DNA of 64,000 nucleotides from Dallia pectoralis (lineage: Eukaryota > Chordata > Actinopteri > Esociformes > Umbridae), in NCBI GenBank assembly GCA_029465975.1, contig CM055758.1, forward strand, positions 9,023,375 through 9,087,374, written 5' to 3'. The position numbers were made by a program, and so were the translations under genes. Below the pieces are notes generated by a model. That model worked only from the letters and a program-made list of their open reading frames with translations, was not told where the DNA came from and did not search any database. Below, piece after piece: positions 23,607 through 37,639 of the stretch. Every line of letters starts with the position of its first letter. Positions within the stretch are counted from its first letter, which is position 1.

Positions 23607-26600
23607 TCACGGTTTGCGGCGTAGGTAACGTCTAAGGAATCTCTTCTCATCCCACTGGTCTGGGGGCAGCATGTGAGGTCCGTTATGGACACACAGGACG
23701 GTCATCTCATCTGCATACTGGAGGTTCTGCAACAGCTGGACAGACACACAAACATCCATTCAGAACAAATACACACACAACCAGCAGTCATCACCTGTGC
23801 AGTGTGCCATTTACCTTGGGTGTGATGAAGAAGTACTGGGAGGTTGTCTCCTTGCAAGCTGTCTGTACCACAATGTCAAAGACCCTCCTCTCATTGACTG
23901 GGTCCATACCCTGAGTGGGACAGGAAAAGCAATACAGTGTGAATATCCAAGAGATTTCCACACTAAACAGCAGTTGAGTGGTGTGTGTAGGGGTTTCACC
24001 TGAAGTACCACAGATATACAGCACATATTGGGCCTAAATTAATTACAGCTACTTCTGATAAACAAAAATGCATCCTAAAAAATAACATGTACACTAAAAT
24101 GTGATTATTATGAAATCTGAAATGTGGATTCAAATAGAATTGTTGGTAGGCTTAGCCCTGGGACAGGTTTCACAAAAACTGGACAGCTGAGTCTTCCTAG
24201 AGCTGTCGGTCCGCCAGACAAAGTAACCAGGCAACACAGGCCTTAGTCAGGAAGGTTACAAAAACAGCAATAACAGAGATTCACAGCATCTTCACTAATC
24301 GCCCAGAGCGATAGGAATTCGACCAAAGCCAGAGTTTGACAGACTTTTTCAACAGACCCTCTGTGAGATTCGCTGAAACACATGGGAAATAAATTGTTTT
24401 TCTAGCTTTAGAGAAAAAACTGTAGTTGCTACCTAAGAACGTATTATATTTATCTGTTAATTCCTAAAAATACAACATAGAAATGCTCAGGGAATAACTA
24501 ACTATTGTATGCAATTAGAACTCAAAATATTAGCACGTGTTACTCAAACACAAAACAGCTAAATAAATGTAAACATTTTCAAAATGTCCTGACTAAAAGT
24601 ATGAAGTCATGGATGGCCACTGGCCAGTCCTGGCACACACAGCTCTGTCTACTCATCAAGCTTTGTTTGACTGCTCATTTCTATTTATCTTTTGACACAT
24701 CCGTACCTAGTTTGAGAACCCCTGGCATATGCAGCCAAATTGTTCACTTGCCTTGCCTGTGTACATGTAACCTACCTGGTTGATCTCGTCCACCACTCGG
24801 AAAGGGCAGAGGTTTAGCTCTTGGAGGGCCATGAGGTACAGCATGGTGGACACACTACGCTCACCACCACTCTGGTGATGTGCAGTGAGCTCATGGAGCT
24901 GCGTGCTGCTGCGGAATTTCACACGGATCCGAATTCCGTACTTATCGTACTCCTCCTGTAGGGGGCAGACACCAGTCACTGTTACCAGAGCTCTCCCCCG
25001 CCGTTACCAGAGCTCTCCCCCGCCCTGTCCAGAGCTCTCCCCCGCCCTGTCCAGAGCTCTCCCCCGCCCTGTCCAGAGCTCACCCCCGCCGTTACCAGAG
25101 CTCTCCCCCGCCGTTACCAGAGCTCTCCCCCGCCCTGTCCAGAGCTCTCCCCCGCCCTGTCCAGAGCTCTCCCCCGCCGTTACCAGAGCTCTACCCCACT
25201 GTTACCAGAGCTCTACCCCACTGTTACCAGAGCTCTACCCCACTGTTACTAGAGCTCTACTACAGCACGTTCAAGCTGATCCCTTGTACTGATGTAAGGT
25301 TTATAATTCCCCACATAATTTGGTTCGGGTCTGAATCGACCATAACAGGAAGAAAACCTCCCGTAAGGAGACAACAAAGGGAACGTTTAAAACATGCCAG
25401 AGTAGGTTGTGAGCCCATACCTCGTTCTCTGAGTGCAGGTCCACCTCTCCGGCACACTGCATGGAGCGGAAGAAATTGCTGAACTTCTCATTGATTTTCT
25501 CTACCAGTTCCTTCAGAGGGTTCAGCCAGCGCTCTTTAGCCTGACAACAGAAGAACAGGAAAAGCCGTCAGGTCAATGACGGCAGACCTGTAGATCCCCC
25601 GTGATGCAACTACAATGTGGAAATGACCCGAAACTGATCACAATGCCGTTTAACATCAGGTCCTTCGAGACCATTTCATGATTAAACATGTTGCTTTCTT
25701 CATAATTAATTATAAAGAAATCGATTCTTCCCGTCGTTGGCTACCTGGCTCACGCAGCAAACCGGGATTCTGTTTAAGGACTCGGGACACATCCCGCTTC
25801 CATGTAAAATGCCCTGCTTGTCTTTAGGTCATGCAGAAACATTGACGTTGCCCTAAAGCTTACGCACACTTCAATTTTCACCCGTCATTCTGGTCGCTCC
25901 CTACCAGGCAGTTTTTCCTGGCCACTATGCCCTAGGTCGTGTTGCTCTTTCAGGGGTTCAGGCCTGGTAAAGACCTGTAAAGGCCATTTGTGACTAATAT
26001 AATAAGGGCATCGTGAAATACGTTCACTTGATTTATTCTGCTCCAGGGCACGTACATCTTGCCCGTGACATTCATCACAACGCGGCACCAACCGATTCAC
26101 CGGTTTCTAATCGGTCAGCACCTCTGATATGTTCCGTCTGTAGGTGTTCAGGGCATTGTTCTTCTCGTCCAGCTCCTTCTCCAGGTTCTCAATCTCCTTC
26201 TCTCTTCTATTGTACTCCTCCACCACCTGATGAACAGGCGACAGGGATTTGTCACCGGGGCCGTCCATCACAAAAGAAACATTGGTTAAAGAAACATTTA
26301 TTTCAAGCAATTGGTTCAACATACAAACACATACATTTTCCATATTAGAGGGAGTTTTTATAAGAATGCAATACTAGCTAAATGCATTGAGCTGGTCTGA
26401 TGCTTTAAAAGTGCACATAGTCTCAAATGACTCAAAATGAAAAATTACTATATTTGGAACCAGAGATTAAAATGGTCTGGGTTGATTAATTGGAACATCC
26501 CAGAGGTCGTCGCAATAATGACTTTGTTAATTCAAGCACAAATCAAACAGGTTACCATGGATGGAAATATATCATTAAACTGTTGACAATGAAAAAAAAA

Positions 26601-29600
26601 AAAAAAGTACTCCACAAGAAGCTGAATGATCAAAGAATCAACCAGCTGGCCAAACGGGGTCTGGCCCAATGCGCAGACATGCAAACTTACATTCTCACTG
26701 AGGCCAGTGAAGCACTCGGCTCGGGACCTCTCCTCGTTCAACATGGCGTCGATCTCATCTAGAGTGGCAGGCAACTGGCTGAAGGCCTACGCAACACGAA
26801 AGAAGGTCTAAATCATCTAACTGACAGACGAACGGGTGAAGAATAGAGGAACTCGTGGAGCGCTAACGCGCTACGGTGTCTTGCACTGTTCTCTACTGAC
26901 CGTGTGTAGGTCTGGAGGTACAGCATTCACTCCTGGGCCCATTCTACAGATTTCACAGGCCGTCCTCAATAGCCCCTTACACATCTCCAACAGACGGGCC
27001 TTACGCTGGTCCAGCTTTGCACATACTTGCTGAGAAGGGATGCATGTTGAGAAAAGGAAACTCAAAAATGTACAGAGGAAACGTTGAAAAGCTGAATCGC
27101 TTCGGTGTGTCTGTGACCTCACTTCCAGAACTCTGAGCTCCGCGGTGCCTTTCCTGCAGTCCGTGTCCAGCTTGTTCTTCTCCGCGGTCATGCCGACGGT
27201 CGCTAGGGCCATGTACACCTTCTCCATGCTCAACTTAGCCCTGAGCTTTAAGAGAGAAAAGAAAACGTTGACGACGAATCACACACTGCATTAGTGTGGT
27301 TGTGGGTATGTGGTGCTTTACTCCTTAACTCGCACACTATACCTTCATGTGGAGCATAAACTCGGCCACAATGGCGACCTTCTGGGAGTTAACTGCCGAG
27401 ATCTGGGCCTTGGTCTCCTCCTCAGCCTTCTGTAGGTCAATGCCTCCCTGCTCCATCTGTCCAAGACTATAGACATGTGAGAGAATAGGGTCAGAGGTTG
27501 AACAAACGTCACCAGTTCCTGCCACCGCTGTGTGTAGTGTAGAATTGATTTGCTATTCATTCCATGTAAGGGTTGTTATTGAAATATTTTTTTAAGTCGT
27601 TTTTCTTGCACAACGCCTTCCTTTAAATCAACATACGATTACAGTGATAAAACAAATCCGAAAACATGCTATAAAACAATGGGCAGGTAGTCACATATAT
27701 TATTATATTGTCCTCAAAACAGAAAGCGGTTTCGACTGTTCAGCGCAAAGCATTGATAACTGGAGGAAATATTTGCACAAAGAATAAAGAACGGTAAATT
27801 AAGATAAACATCTCATACCAGGCAGATCAAACAATAGCAGAAGAGCCTGAAATGCACAGGCAACCTTACATTAAAGCAGTCAATCTTTTCTTGTTAGAAT
27901 TTCTTTATAGACTCACTTGCTGGATAACGAACTCTAGTTCTATTATTCAGGTTGCGGGGTGGTCGTTTAAGGCCTTACTGGGCCTGCCACCTACCTGTCC
28001 TGTTTGGTGCTGATCTTCTGTTCCAGCTGTCTCTTTTTGCCCTTCAGCTCTGACAGCTCCTTTTTCTTGGCCCTCAGTTCGTTGTCACGGCGATCTAGTG
28101 TCATGGCACGCTCCTTCAAGGCACTCATCTGGGCATCATTGGCCTGTATGTCCTTCTCAATAGCCTGAACACAGCCAAAGTTCAATGGTCTTACTTGACC
28201 GTGGTGATGTACTGGGATCACTATGCCATTAATATCTAGAATCTGTGATCACTATGCCATTATTATCTCTAAGAGGTTATCACTATTCCATTAGTTTCTT
28301 TAGACTGTCAAAGTCAATATGTGAAAAATATCCAGTGCAAAATGAAAAGTGTTTACTAGCAAAATCTGCCAGTGTGTTTCAAATACATTTTAGTTCTCCT
28401 AGACTAGAGGGTGTGACAGGTGAGCTTGAGCTCACCTTCATTTTCTCCTCATTCTGCTGTTTGTCCACTGCATCCACCGCCATGGTGAGATACTGGGAGG
28501 GACGTACAGCTGAGTTACTGGTGCTTGTTTTGCCCGAGTAGAAGGACTTCTTCAGGGAGTACTTCTCCTCAGCTGTATAGAGCACCTTCAGGTTGGGTAT
28601 CTCAATCACCTGAGAAACATGGGCTCAGATCATTATTTGGCTCTATACAGAGGTTAAAACACACATTCTCCATCCAACAGCCACCCTAGGATATCCAACT
28701 ACCGTCTTGATCATGGCTTTGGTTTGTTCATTCCCCACAGGAACGTCGTGGATCTTGTACTGGTTACAGAGGTAGCTCATAACCTCATCTGGGGCCTGAA
28801 AGAGCTCGCGCAGGTACGCGAAGAACCCATAACTCCTGCAAACATGATAAACAGAACGGTCAGAGGATCATTGATGGAACTGGAGGGGTTGGTGTCCGGT
28901 ACGTGTCCGTCGGGAGACGGTGTGACAAGGCGACTCACTCCAGGGACTTGATTGGCCGCGACGGGGGCCGTTTGGCGCAGGACTCTTCGGGAGCGAACAC
29001 AGCATTCACCTTCAGGTTCTGATTGTCACGGACCTGTGGACGAACCCGTTCTCATGTCATTTTGCATTCAAACTGTGTAGTTTCTGGAACGTATACCTCT
29101 AACTAGGGCCTGGTCAGGTGTCTCTACCAAACATCACAGAGTGTTGTTGTTAAAAAATATTAAATACACTTTCTTCACTTTGACATTATGGGGTATTGTG
29201 TGTAGACATTTGAGGACAAAATTAATTGAATCGTTTTTGGAATAACGCAGTAACATAACAAAATATAGAAAAAGCGAAGCTCTGTGAATACTTTCCGGAA
29301 GCATTGTATAGTCATTGTATGACTCTAGCTGCCTACTCCTTGGTATATAGTCTCAATGGTTATCACATCATTACTTGTGCATGAGGGCATATTGACAAGA
29401 TCGAACTGAAACCTGGTTAGAATTGACTGTTGAGTTTCTTCATTTGGCCATAAATTACTCACCTCTGACATGAACTTTTCCATGTCCTCCCGCTTCTGGA
29501 ATACGAAGGCCCGCAGATCATTGAAAGAAATGTGGTTCTCCACGTACTTGGCATGGTTGGGGTTGTGGACATTGATCTGAGAAATCAAAACGCCTCCCAT

Positions 29601-32600
29601 CAACAAATGCTTTATAAGGGGCGTTTCTTAATATGATAGAGGAAACAGGTCCTTTAGCGGGCTCTCACCACTAGCATCATGTCACAGAGCCTATTAGCCA
29701 CCATAGCGGGCTCTCACCACTAGCATCATGTCACAGAGCCTATTAGCCACCATAGCGGGCTCTCACCCCTAGCATCATATCACAGAGCCTATTAGCCACC
29801 ATAGCGGGCTCTCACCACTAGCATCATATCACAGAGCCTATTAGCCACCATAGCGGGCTCTCACCACTAGCATCATGTCACAGAGCCTATTAGCCAGAGC
29901 CTATTAGCCACCATAGCGGGCTCTCACCACTAGCATCATGTCACAGAGCCTATTAGCCACCATAGCGGGCTCTCACCACTAGCATCATATCACAGAGCCT
30001 ATTAGCCACCATAGCGGGCTCTCACCACTAGCATCATGTCACAGAGCCTATTAGCCACCATAGCGGGCTCTCACCACTAGCATCATATCACAGAGCCTAT
30101 TAGCCACCATAGCGGGCTCTCACCACTAGCATCATATCACAGAGCCTATTAGCCACCATAGCGGGCTCTCACCACTAGCATCATATCACAGAGCCTATTA
30201 GCCACCATAGCGGGCTCTCACCACTAGCATCATATCACAGAGCCTATTAGCCACCATAGCGGGCTCTCACCACTAGCATCATCACAGAGCCTATTAGCCA
30301 CAGAGCCTCATTCACAGAGCCACCATAGCGGGCTCTCACCACTAGCATCATATCACAGAGCCTATTAGCCACCATAGCGGGCTCTCACCACTAGCATCAT
30401 ATCACAGAGCCTATTAGCCACCATTGCGGGCTCTCACCACTAGCATCATATCACAGAGCCTATTAGCCACCATAGCGGGCTCTCACCACTAGCATCATAT
30501 CACAGAGCCTATTAGCCACCATTGCGGGCTCTCACCACTAGCATCATATCACAGAGCCTATTAGCCACCATAGCGGGCTCTCACCACTAGCATCATATCA
30601 CAGAGCCTATTAGCCACCATCATGCGGGCTCTCACCACTAGCATCATATCACAGAGCCTATTAGCCACCATAGCGGGCTCTCACCACTAGCATCATCATT
30701 AGCCACCAGGGGAGCAGAGCCTATTAGCCACCATAGGGGGCTCTCACCACTAGCATCATATCACAGAGCCTATTAGCCACCATAGCGGGCTCTCACCACT
30801 AGCATCATGTCACAGAGCCTATTAGCCACCATAGGGGCTCTCACCACTAGCATCATGTCACAGAGCCTATTAGCCACCATAGCGGGCTCTCACCACTAGC
30901 ATCATGTCACAGAGCCTATTAGCCACCATAGCGGGCTCTCACCACTAGCATCATGTCACAGAGCCTATTAGCCACCATAGCGGGCTCACCACTAGCATCA
31001 GTCACAGAGCCTATTAGCCACCTAGTGGGCTCTCACCACCATCATGTAGCATCATGTCACAGAGCCTATTAGCCACCATAGCGGGCTCTCACCACTAGCA
31101 TCATATCACAGAGCCTATTAGCCACCATAGCGGGCTCTCACCACTAGCATCATGTCACAGAGCCTATTAGCCACCATAGGGGGCTCTCACCACTAGCATC
31201 ATGTCACAGAGCCTATTAGCCACCATAGCGGGCTCTCACCACTAGCATCATGTCACAGAGCCTATTAGCCACCATAGCGGGCTCTCACCACTAGCATCAT
31301 GTCACAGAGCCTATTAGCCACCATAGCGGGCTCTCACCACTAGCATCATATCACAGAGCCTATTAGCCACCATAGCGGGCTCTCACCACTAGCATCATGG
31401 GTTCATAGACATTGCCACTGAAGAGGCCTTTGTTCTGCCTCAGCCATTGAACGGCAGTGTAGGTGTCCCTCGAGCGCCCTCTCAGCTTGTCCTCCTTGAT
31501 CTTCATCATGTCGTCCATACTCCTGAGATGTTTCTTCAGTCCTGCAAGAAACAAGCAGTTAAACACTGGCACGTGTAACCTCTGGCCAAAAAACACACAC
31601 TAAGATCTATTACAATAAACCTAAAACATAAATACCAGTGACATTGCACAATGTGACTTTTGAATTTGTCTTACGTGCACAGTCTGCGTTCAAGTGGTCC
31701 CTCTCCCTGCTCAGGTCGGCTTTCTCTCCGTCCATCTTGGCTTTCGCCGCCTGGATTTGCCTGAGCTCCGCGTTCACAGCGTCAATCTGCGGCGTCACAT
31801 CCGACTGGTCGCCTATGTTGGCCAGCTCCGCCTGCAGGTCGTCAATCATCCGCCGGGTGTTGCTGATTCGCCTCTGCCGGTCCGCCTCCTCCGTCTGCTT
31901 TAGGCTGAAGGCCTGCTTGATGTCCTCAATCTACGGTGAAATGTTTGTGTGTCACAAGCATATCACGTTTACAACAAACAGCAAACAGCAGAGAGTACAG
32001 TGTCATACCTCTCTGTGCTTACGGTCCAGCTGGTCCTGTTTCTGTTTACACTTCTGAGAGGCTTCCTTGATGCTGTTTGTCTGGAACAACACACAAAGGT
32101 ATCATCGTCAACCCACCTATAAGCAACATAAAAAAACAGTCCCCAAACCCACACAGTAAACGGAACCTGAGATTTAACACAGTGCCCCGTTTCTGTAGCA
32201 TGTATGCCGGGACACTGGAACGACGCAGGATAAATGGACAGCACTGTGATTCACCTTGTCTTTCATCTGGATCTCAATGGGCTTCAGCTGGTTGTCTATG
32301 TGCTGGATCTTCTTCAGCATGGGCGCCTGGGACTCCCTCAAGGCTTTCAGCTGCTTCTTGGCATCTTCTTTCTCCCCTTTCAGCCCCTCCAGCTCCACAC
32401 GGGCCACCTCGTACTCCTGGAGGAGACCGAGAGTTTACGAAAGACTGTTGAAACATCACACTCTTGTACATGCAGAAGATAACCTACCTGTCTAGGACCT
32501 TCTAAACAAGCTGTGATTAACTACAGAAGAGCACTCATCAATGTCCACCGTAGCCAAATGTTTTACACCTTGCCGTCACACCGCAAGCACACGTTGACGT

Positions 32601-35600
32601 CACACCGCAAGCACACGTTGACGTCACACCGCAAGCACACGTTGACGTCACATCGTTAAAGCACACGTTGACGTCACATCGTTAAAGCACACGTTGACGT
32701 CACATCGTTAAAGCACACGTTGACGTCACATCGTTAAAGCACACGTTGACGTCACATCGTTAAAGCACACGTTGACGTCACATCGTTAAAGCACACGTTG
32801 ACGTCACATCGTTAAAGCACACGTTGACGTCACATCGTTAAAGCACACGTTGACGTCACATCGTTAAAGCACACGTTGACGTCACATCGTTAAAGCACAC
32901 GTTGACGCCACATCGTTAAAGCACACGTTGACGCCACATCGTTAAAACACACGTTGACGCCACATCGTTAAAACACACGCTGACGCCACATCGTTAAAGC
33001 ACACGTTGACGTCACATCGTTAAAGCACACGTTGACGCCACATCGTTAAACACACGCTGACGCCACATCGCAAAACACACGTTGACGCCACATCGTTAAA
33101 ACACGCGTTGACGCCACATCGCTAAAAACACACGCTGACGCCACATCGCTAAAACACACGCTGACGCCACATCGCTAAAACACACGCGACGCCACATCGC
33201 TAAAACACACGCTGACGCACATCGCACACGCGACGCCACATCGCTAAAACACACGTTGACGCCACATCGCTAAAACAACGCTGACACACGTTAAAACACA
33301 CGTTGACGTCACATCGTTAAAGCACACGTTGACGTCACATCACATCGTTAAAGCACACGTTGACGTCACATCGTTAAAACACACGTTGACGTCACATCGT
33401 TAAAACACACGTTGACGTCACATCGTTAAACACACGTTGACGTCACATCGTTAAAGCACACGTTGACGTCACATCGTTAAAGCACACGTTGACGTCACAT
33501 CGTTAAAGCACGACGCCACATTAAACACACGTTGACGTCACATCGTAAAAACACACACTGACGTCACATCGTTAAAACACACGTTGACGCCACATCGTTA
33601 AAACACACGCTGACGTCACATCGTTAAAACACACGTTGACGCCACATCGTTAAAACACACGTTGACACACATCGTTAAAACACACGTTGACGTCACATCG
33701 TTAAACACACGCGACGTCACATCGCCAAAAACACACGCTGACGCCACATCGCTAAAACACACGCTGACGCCACATCGCTAAAACACACGTTGACGCCACA
33801 TCGCTAAAACAACGTTGACGTCACATCGTTAAAACACACGTTGACGTCACATCGTTAAAACACACGACGTCACATCGTTAAAACACACGTTGACGTCACA
33901 TGACGTCACATCGTTAAAACACACGTTGACGCCACATCGTTAAAACACAACGTCACACGTTAAAACACACGTTGACGTCACATCGTTAAAACACACGTTG
34001 ACGTCACATCGTTAAAACACACGTTGACGTCACATCGTTAAAACACACGTTGACGTCACATCGTTAAAACACACGTTGACGTCACATCGTTAAAACACAC
34101 GTTGACGTCACATCGTTAAAACACACGTTGACGTCACATCGTTAAAACACACGTTGACGTCACATCGTTAAAACACACGTTGACGTCACATCGTTAAAAC
34201 ACACGTTGACGTCACATCGTTAAAACACACGTTGACGTCACATCGTTAAAACACACGTTGACGTCACATCGTTAAAACACACGTTGACGTCACATCGTTA
34301 AAACACACGTTGACGTCACATCGTTAAAACACACGTTGACGTCACATCGTTAAAACACACGTTGACGTCACATCGTTAAAACACACGTTGACGTCACATC
34401 GTTAAAACACACGTTGACGTCACATCGTTAAAACACACGTTGACGTCACATCGTTAAAACACACGTTGACGTCACATCGTTAAAACACACGTTGACGTCA
34501 CATCGTTAAAACACACGTTGACGTCACATCGTTAAAACACACGTTGACGTCACATCGTTAAAACACACGTTGACGTCACATCGTTAAAACACACGTTGAC
34601 GTCACATCGTTAAAACACACGTTGACGTCACATCGTTAAAAACACGTTGACGTCACATCGTTAAAACACACGTTGACGTCACATCGTTAAAACACACGTT
34701 GACGTCACATCGTTAAAACACACGTTGACGTCACATCGTTAAAACACACGTTGACGTCACATCGTTAAAACACACGTTGACGTCACATCGTTAAAACACA
34801 CGTTGACGTCACATCGTTAAAACACACGTTGACGTCACATCGTTAAAACACACGTTGACGTCACATCGTTAAAACACACGTTGACGTCACATCGTTAAAA
34901 CACACGTTGACGTCACATCGTTAAAACACACGTTGACGTCACATCGTTAAAACACACGTTGACGTCACATCGTTAAAACACACGTTGACGTCACATCGTT
35001 AAAACACACGTTGACGTCACATCGTTAAAACACACGTTGACGTCACATCGTTAAAACACACGTTGACGTCACATCGTTAAAACACACGTTGACGTCACAT
35101 CGTTAAAACACACGTTGACGTCACATCGTTAAAACACACGTTGACGTCACATCGTTAAAACACACGTTGACGTCACATCGTTAAAAAACACACGTTGACG
35201 TCACATCGTTAAAACACACGTTAAAACACACGTTGACGTCACATCGTTAAAACACACGTTGACGTCACATCGTAAAACACACGTTGACGTCACATCGGTA
35301 AAACACACGTTGACGTCACATCGGTAAAACACACGTTGACGTCACATCGGTAAAACACACGTTGACGTCACATCGGTAAAACACACGTTGACGTCACATC
35401 GTAAACACCCGTTGACGTCACATCGTAAACACACGGTGACATCACATCGTAAAACACATTCACGTCACATCGTGAACACCTTCACGTCACATCGTAAAGG
35501 CGAACGGTTTGTAAACGTGGCGAGAATCTCTCATGACTACTCACCACCCAGGGTTTCTTCTTCTCCAGCACCTCGATCTTGTCCAGGTGTCTCTTCTTCT

Positions 35601-37625
35601 CATAGTAACGCTCGACGTCGTGCATGTTTCGTTCGTTCCTCTGCTTAAACTTCTCCAGAGCACTGGCCTTCTCTTTGCAGACGTTCTGCCGAATAATAAA
35701 CAGGTGCACCGTAGAACTTGCGTATCTTCAGCAGTCACTGTAGCAAAGGCTTCTTTTCAAAGGCGAGAGCTAATAGTCATTAACCTGTCGAGGTAAAGAT
35801 AGAACTCACCTCGAGTTCCCTCTCTTTGGTACGGAACGTTTTCAGCTCGCAGTGGAACGCGTACATCTCTGGTGGACCCACGGACTTCTCCGTGGCCTCA
35901 AGCAGCTCAATCTTCGACATCTTGGCAAACTCGCCCACCTTCTCCTGAAATTCAAGGGCCGGCGAAAGGCGGTCAGAGATGATGAAGTATGTCGTCGTGT
36001 TTGAAATGCAAATGTATATTTGTTTACATTGCAGACCCAAGCTCCACGTCGCCACTCACCTGTGGTAGAAACTGGCAGAGGTTGCTCACTTGGATCTGTA
36101 GTGCCTTCACCTCCTCCTCCACGGCCTTCTGGCTGGAGTGGTTCTCATTCAACATCCACACAGAGTGGTTATTCTCCACGTGGATTTCTCTGTTTATCAC
36201 CACGTTACCGCCTGGCTTGTACCTGGGAACAAAGACCGGGTTCCATTCATGCATTCATACACACACTACAGGAGACTGTGGATCAAAACGTGCTGTCGTT
36301 ACTCATTCACCCGGACAGACTTACAAGACGATCTCAACCGATCCTTTGCCGCATCCACGCTTCACATAAAGCCCAACCTGAACGGAATTTTTTGTTTAGA
36401 ATATTCAGGTAATCAACTTTTATTCCGTACATTCAATTCCTGTGTTCAAACCTGCGTTCAATTACAAACCAATGTCCAGCGCGGACGCAAAACTGAAACA
36501 CGTGTGTGCTGTTGACAGCATAACCCAGATCTACTTCACTAGGACACAGGACATAACTGGTTAATAACGTTACCTTGTCCCCTCTGCCGAGGATGGCGGT
36601 CTTTCCTGCCAGACCCAGACATATGGCACAGACAATACTGGACTTCCCCGTTCCATTGGCTCCCACAATCATATTGAGGTTTGGTCCAGGGTAAACTATA
36701 GAGTGATCATAGGTTCTACAGAAAAGTGAGTGCATTGGTAAATCAGAGCTGGGAAGTAAAAACTAAAAATATGCCTAAACATGAGCGGGGGTTTACAACA
36801 TAAGTATTGTATGTTATTGTCATTATTTAAAAAAAACAGTAGCCGCACATAATGCTGGCCCAATTTGTCTCAGCCAAGCAGTATCATGGTCACATAAAAC
36901 CGATCTGATCCTCGCCTGTACCAGACGACTTTACTACGTTACTGAGTGCAAAGGGATGGTGTAGTCAAACTAGTATTAAAGACAACTCATCAATCCATGG
37001 GTTAACAATGTTCTCTACATTGCTCAGGGGTCCTCGTTTTGTGCTCCTTACACCAAAATATATCTGAGAATGAATATGTACTGCTAATAATATGCAATCA
37101 ATATGGGATGTCTACAGATGCATTTATTGTGCTGTTTCTGTAACTTTGTTCATCCCCATTTATGACATAATACAATATTTGTCTCAATAAAGTGGCAGGG
37201 GCCACAAAATCCCGGCCGGTATCATTAAGTGGAATTGATGACCACCTAGCTAACTAGCATGTTGAATCAGTAGACTAGAAAAAACACCAATTAACAAACT
37301 TATACTAGTAAATAAAAGACATATTTTTCGTACGTGGCCATCAGGTAATTCATAATGTACCCACGTATGGTTAACTAGGTGTTAGTGAGTAAGTAAGGTG
37401 CTGTGTAGCCAGCTGTTGTTGTGGCTCAGCGATCAATAAGTGCACAGATGATTTGACTTACAGGAAGTTATGCATTGTGATTCGCAGTATTGATCCTTTA
37501 ACAAATCCAGTCTCCGAGAAACCGGCACCGGGCTTAGTTTGAGTGCCAGAACCGCATGCTGCGTCGTTTGATGACTGTGTGCTCTTCACGTTACTTATTC
37601 GCTTTCTTTTGCCCACAGAAGCCAT
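23607..37625 (-). CDS. smc5: Structural maintenance of chromosomes protein 5
   Basis: Core ATPase of the SMC5/6 complex, which acts in homologous recombination and replication-fork repair in the nucleus (family knowledge). Coding exons 5' to 3': 37462-37625, 36574-36715, 36325-36377, 36060-36222, 35810-35944, 35545-35685, 32255-32416, 32009-32080, 31675-31930, 31387-31541, 29463-29576, 28939-29033, 28703-28835, 28436-28609, 27995-28164, 27343-27466, 27123-27245, 26901-27029, 26691-26786, 26122-26226, 25421-25540, 24776-24955, 23815-23910, 23607-23735. They join to 1076 residues (human 1101). Walker A GANGTGKSS is at residues 73-81, the signature QSGGER at 970-975, and Walker B FRVVDEIN with Asp998-Glu999. 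Two long coiled coils surround a hinge near 430-620. An in-frame TAA nine bases upstream supports the start. Introns 6 and 10 are almost wholly minisatellite. Confidence 0.97.
24978..25262. repeat. 22-bp minisatellite with AGAGCTCT palindrome (smc5 intron)
   Basis: About 13 units of two subtypes, CCTGTCCAGAGCTCTCCCCC and CTGTTACCAGAGCTCTACCC, start 22 bases from the acceptor of the Walker B exon. Every unit except one keeps the 8-bp palindrome AGAGCTCT. Confidence 0.93.
29140..29312. mobile_element. Terminal fragment of a Tc1-like element (smc5 intron)
   Basis: The phrases GACATTATGGGGTATTGTGT and GTGAATACTTTCCGGAAGCA are characteristic of the ends of Tc1-like transposons abundant in salmonid-type fish (from memory). 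Only one end is present, with no transposase. Confidence 0.6.
29654..31398. repeat. 49-bp minisatellite, about 35 units, carrying the smc5 exon-10 splice donor
   Basis: The unit begins TAGCGGGCTCTCACCACTAG and is 49 bp, with a few truncated or rearranged units near 29890, 30290, 30690 and 31000. The last unit runs into exon 10. On the gene strand every complete unit has ATGATGCTAGTG followed by GTGAGA, that is the last 12 coding bases of exon 10 plus its donor. It fills about 95 percent of the 1.8-kb intron. Confidence 0.97.
32566..35490. repeat. 26-bp minisatellite, about 110 units, carrying the CRE palindrome TGACGTCA
   Basis: The unit begins CACGTTGACGTCACATCGTT and is 26 bp. The segment 33960-35180 is almost perfectly uniform. 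The segment 32900-33960 is mixed, with many TGACGCCA units and indels, and both outer edges are diverged. Each canonical unit has one full cAMP response element and three CpG sites. The array makes up more than 90 percent of the 3.1-kb smc5 intron 6 and stops about 50 bases from the exon-6 donor. Confidence 0.97.
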
Positions 37626-37639
37626 GACTGCGACTTATA

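Noticed and set aside
24885..25292. 135-codon frame with SSPPPCPELSPA repeats
   Set aside because: It is the antisense of an smc5 exon running into the 22-bp array.
16746..31398. The shared 49-bp period of the zfand5, smc5 and apba1-tail repeats as a common element
   Set aside because: The unit sequences are unrelated; equal length appears coincidental.
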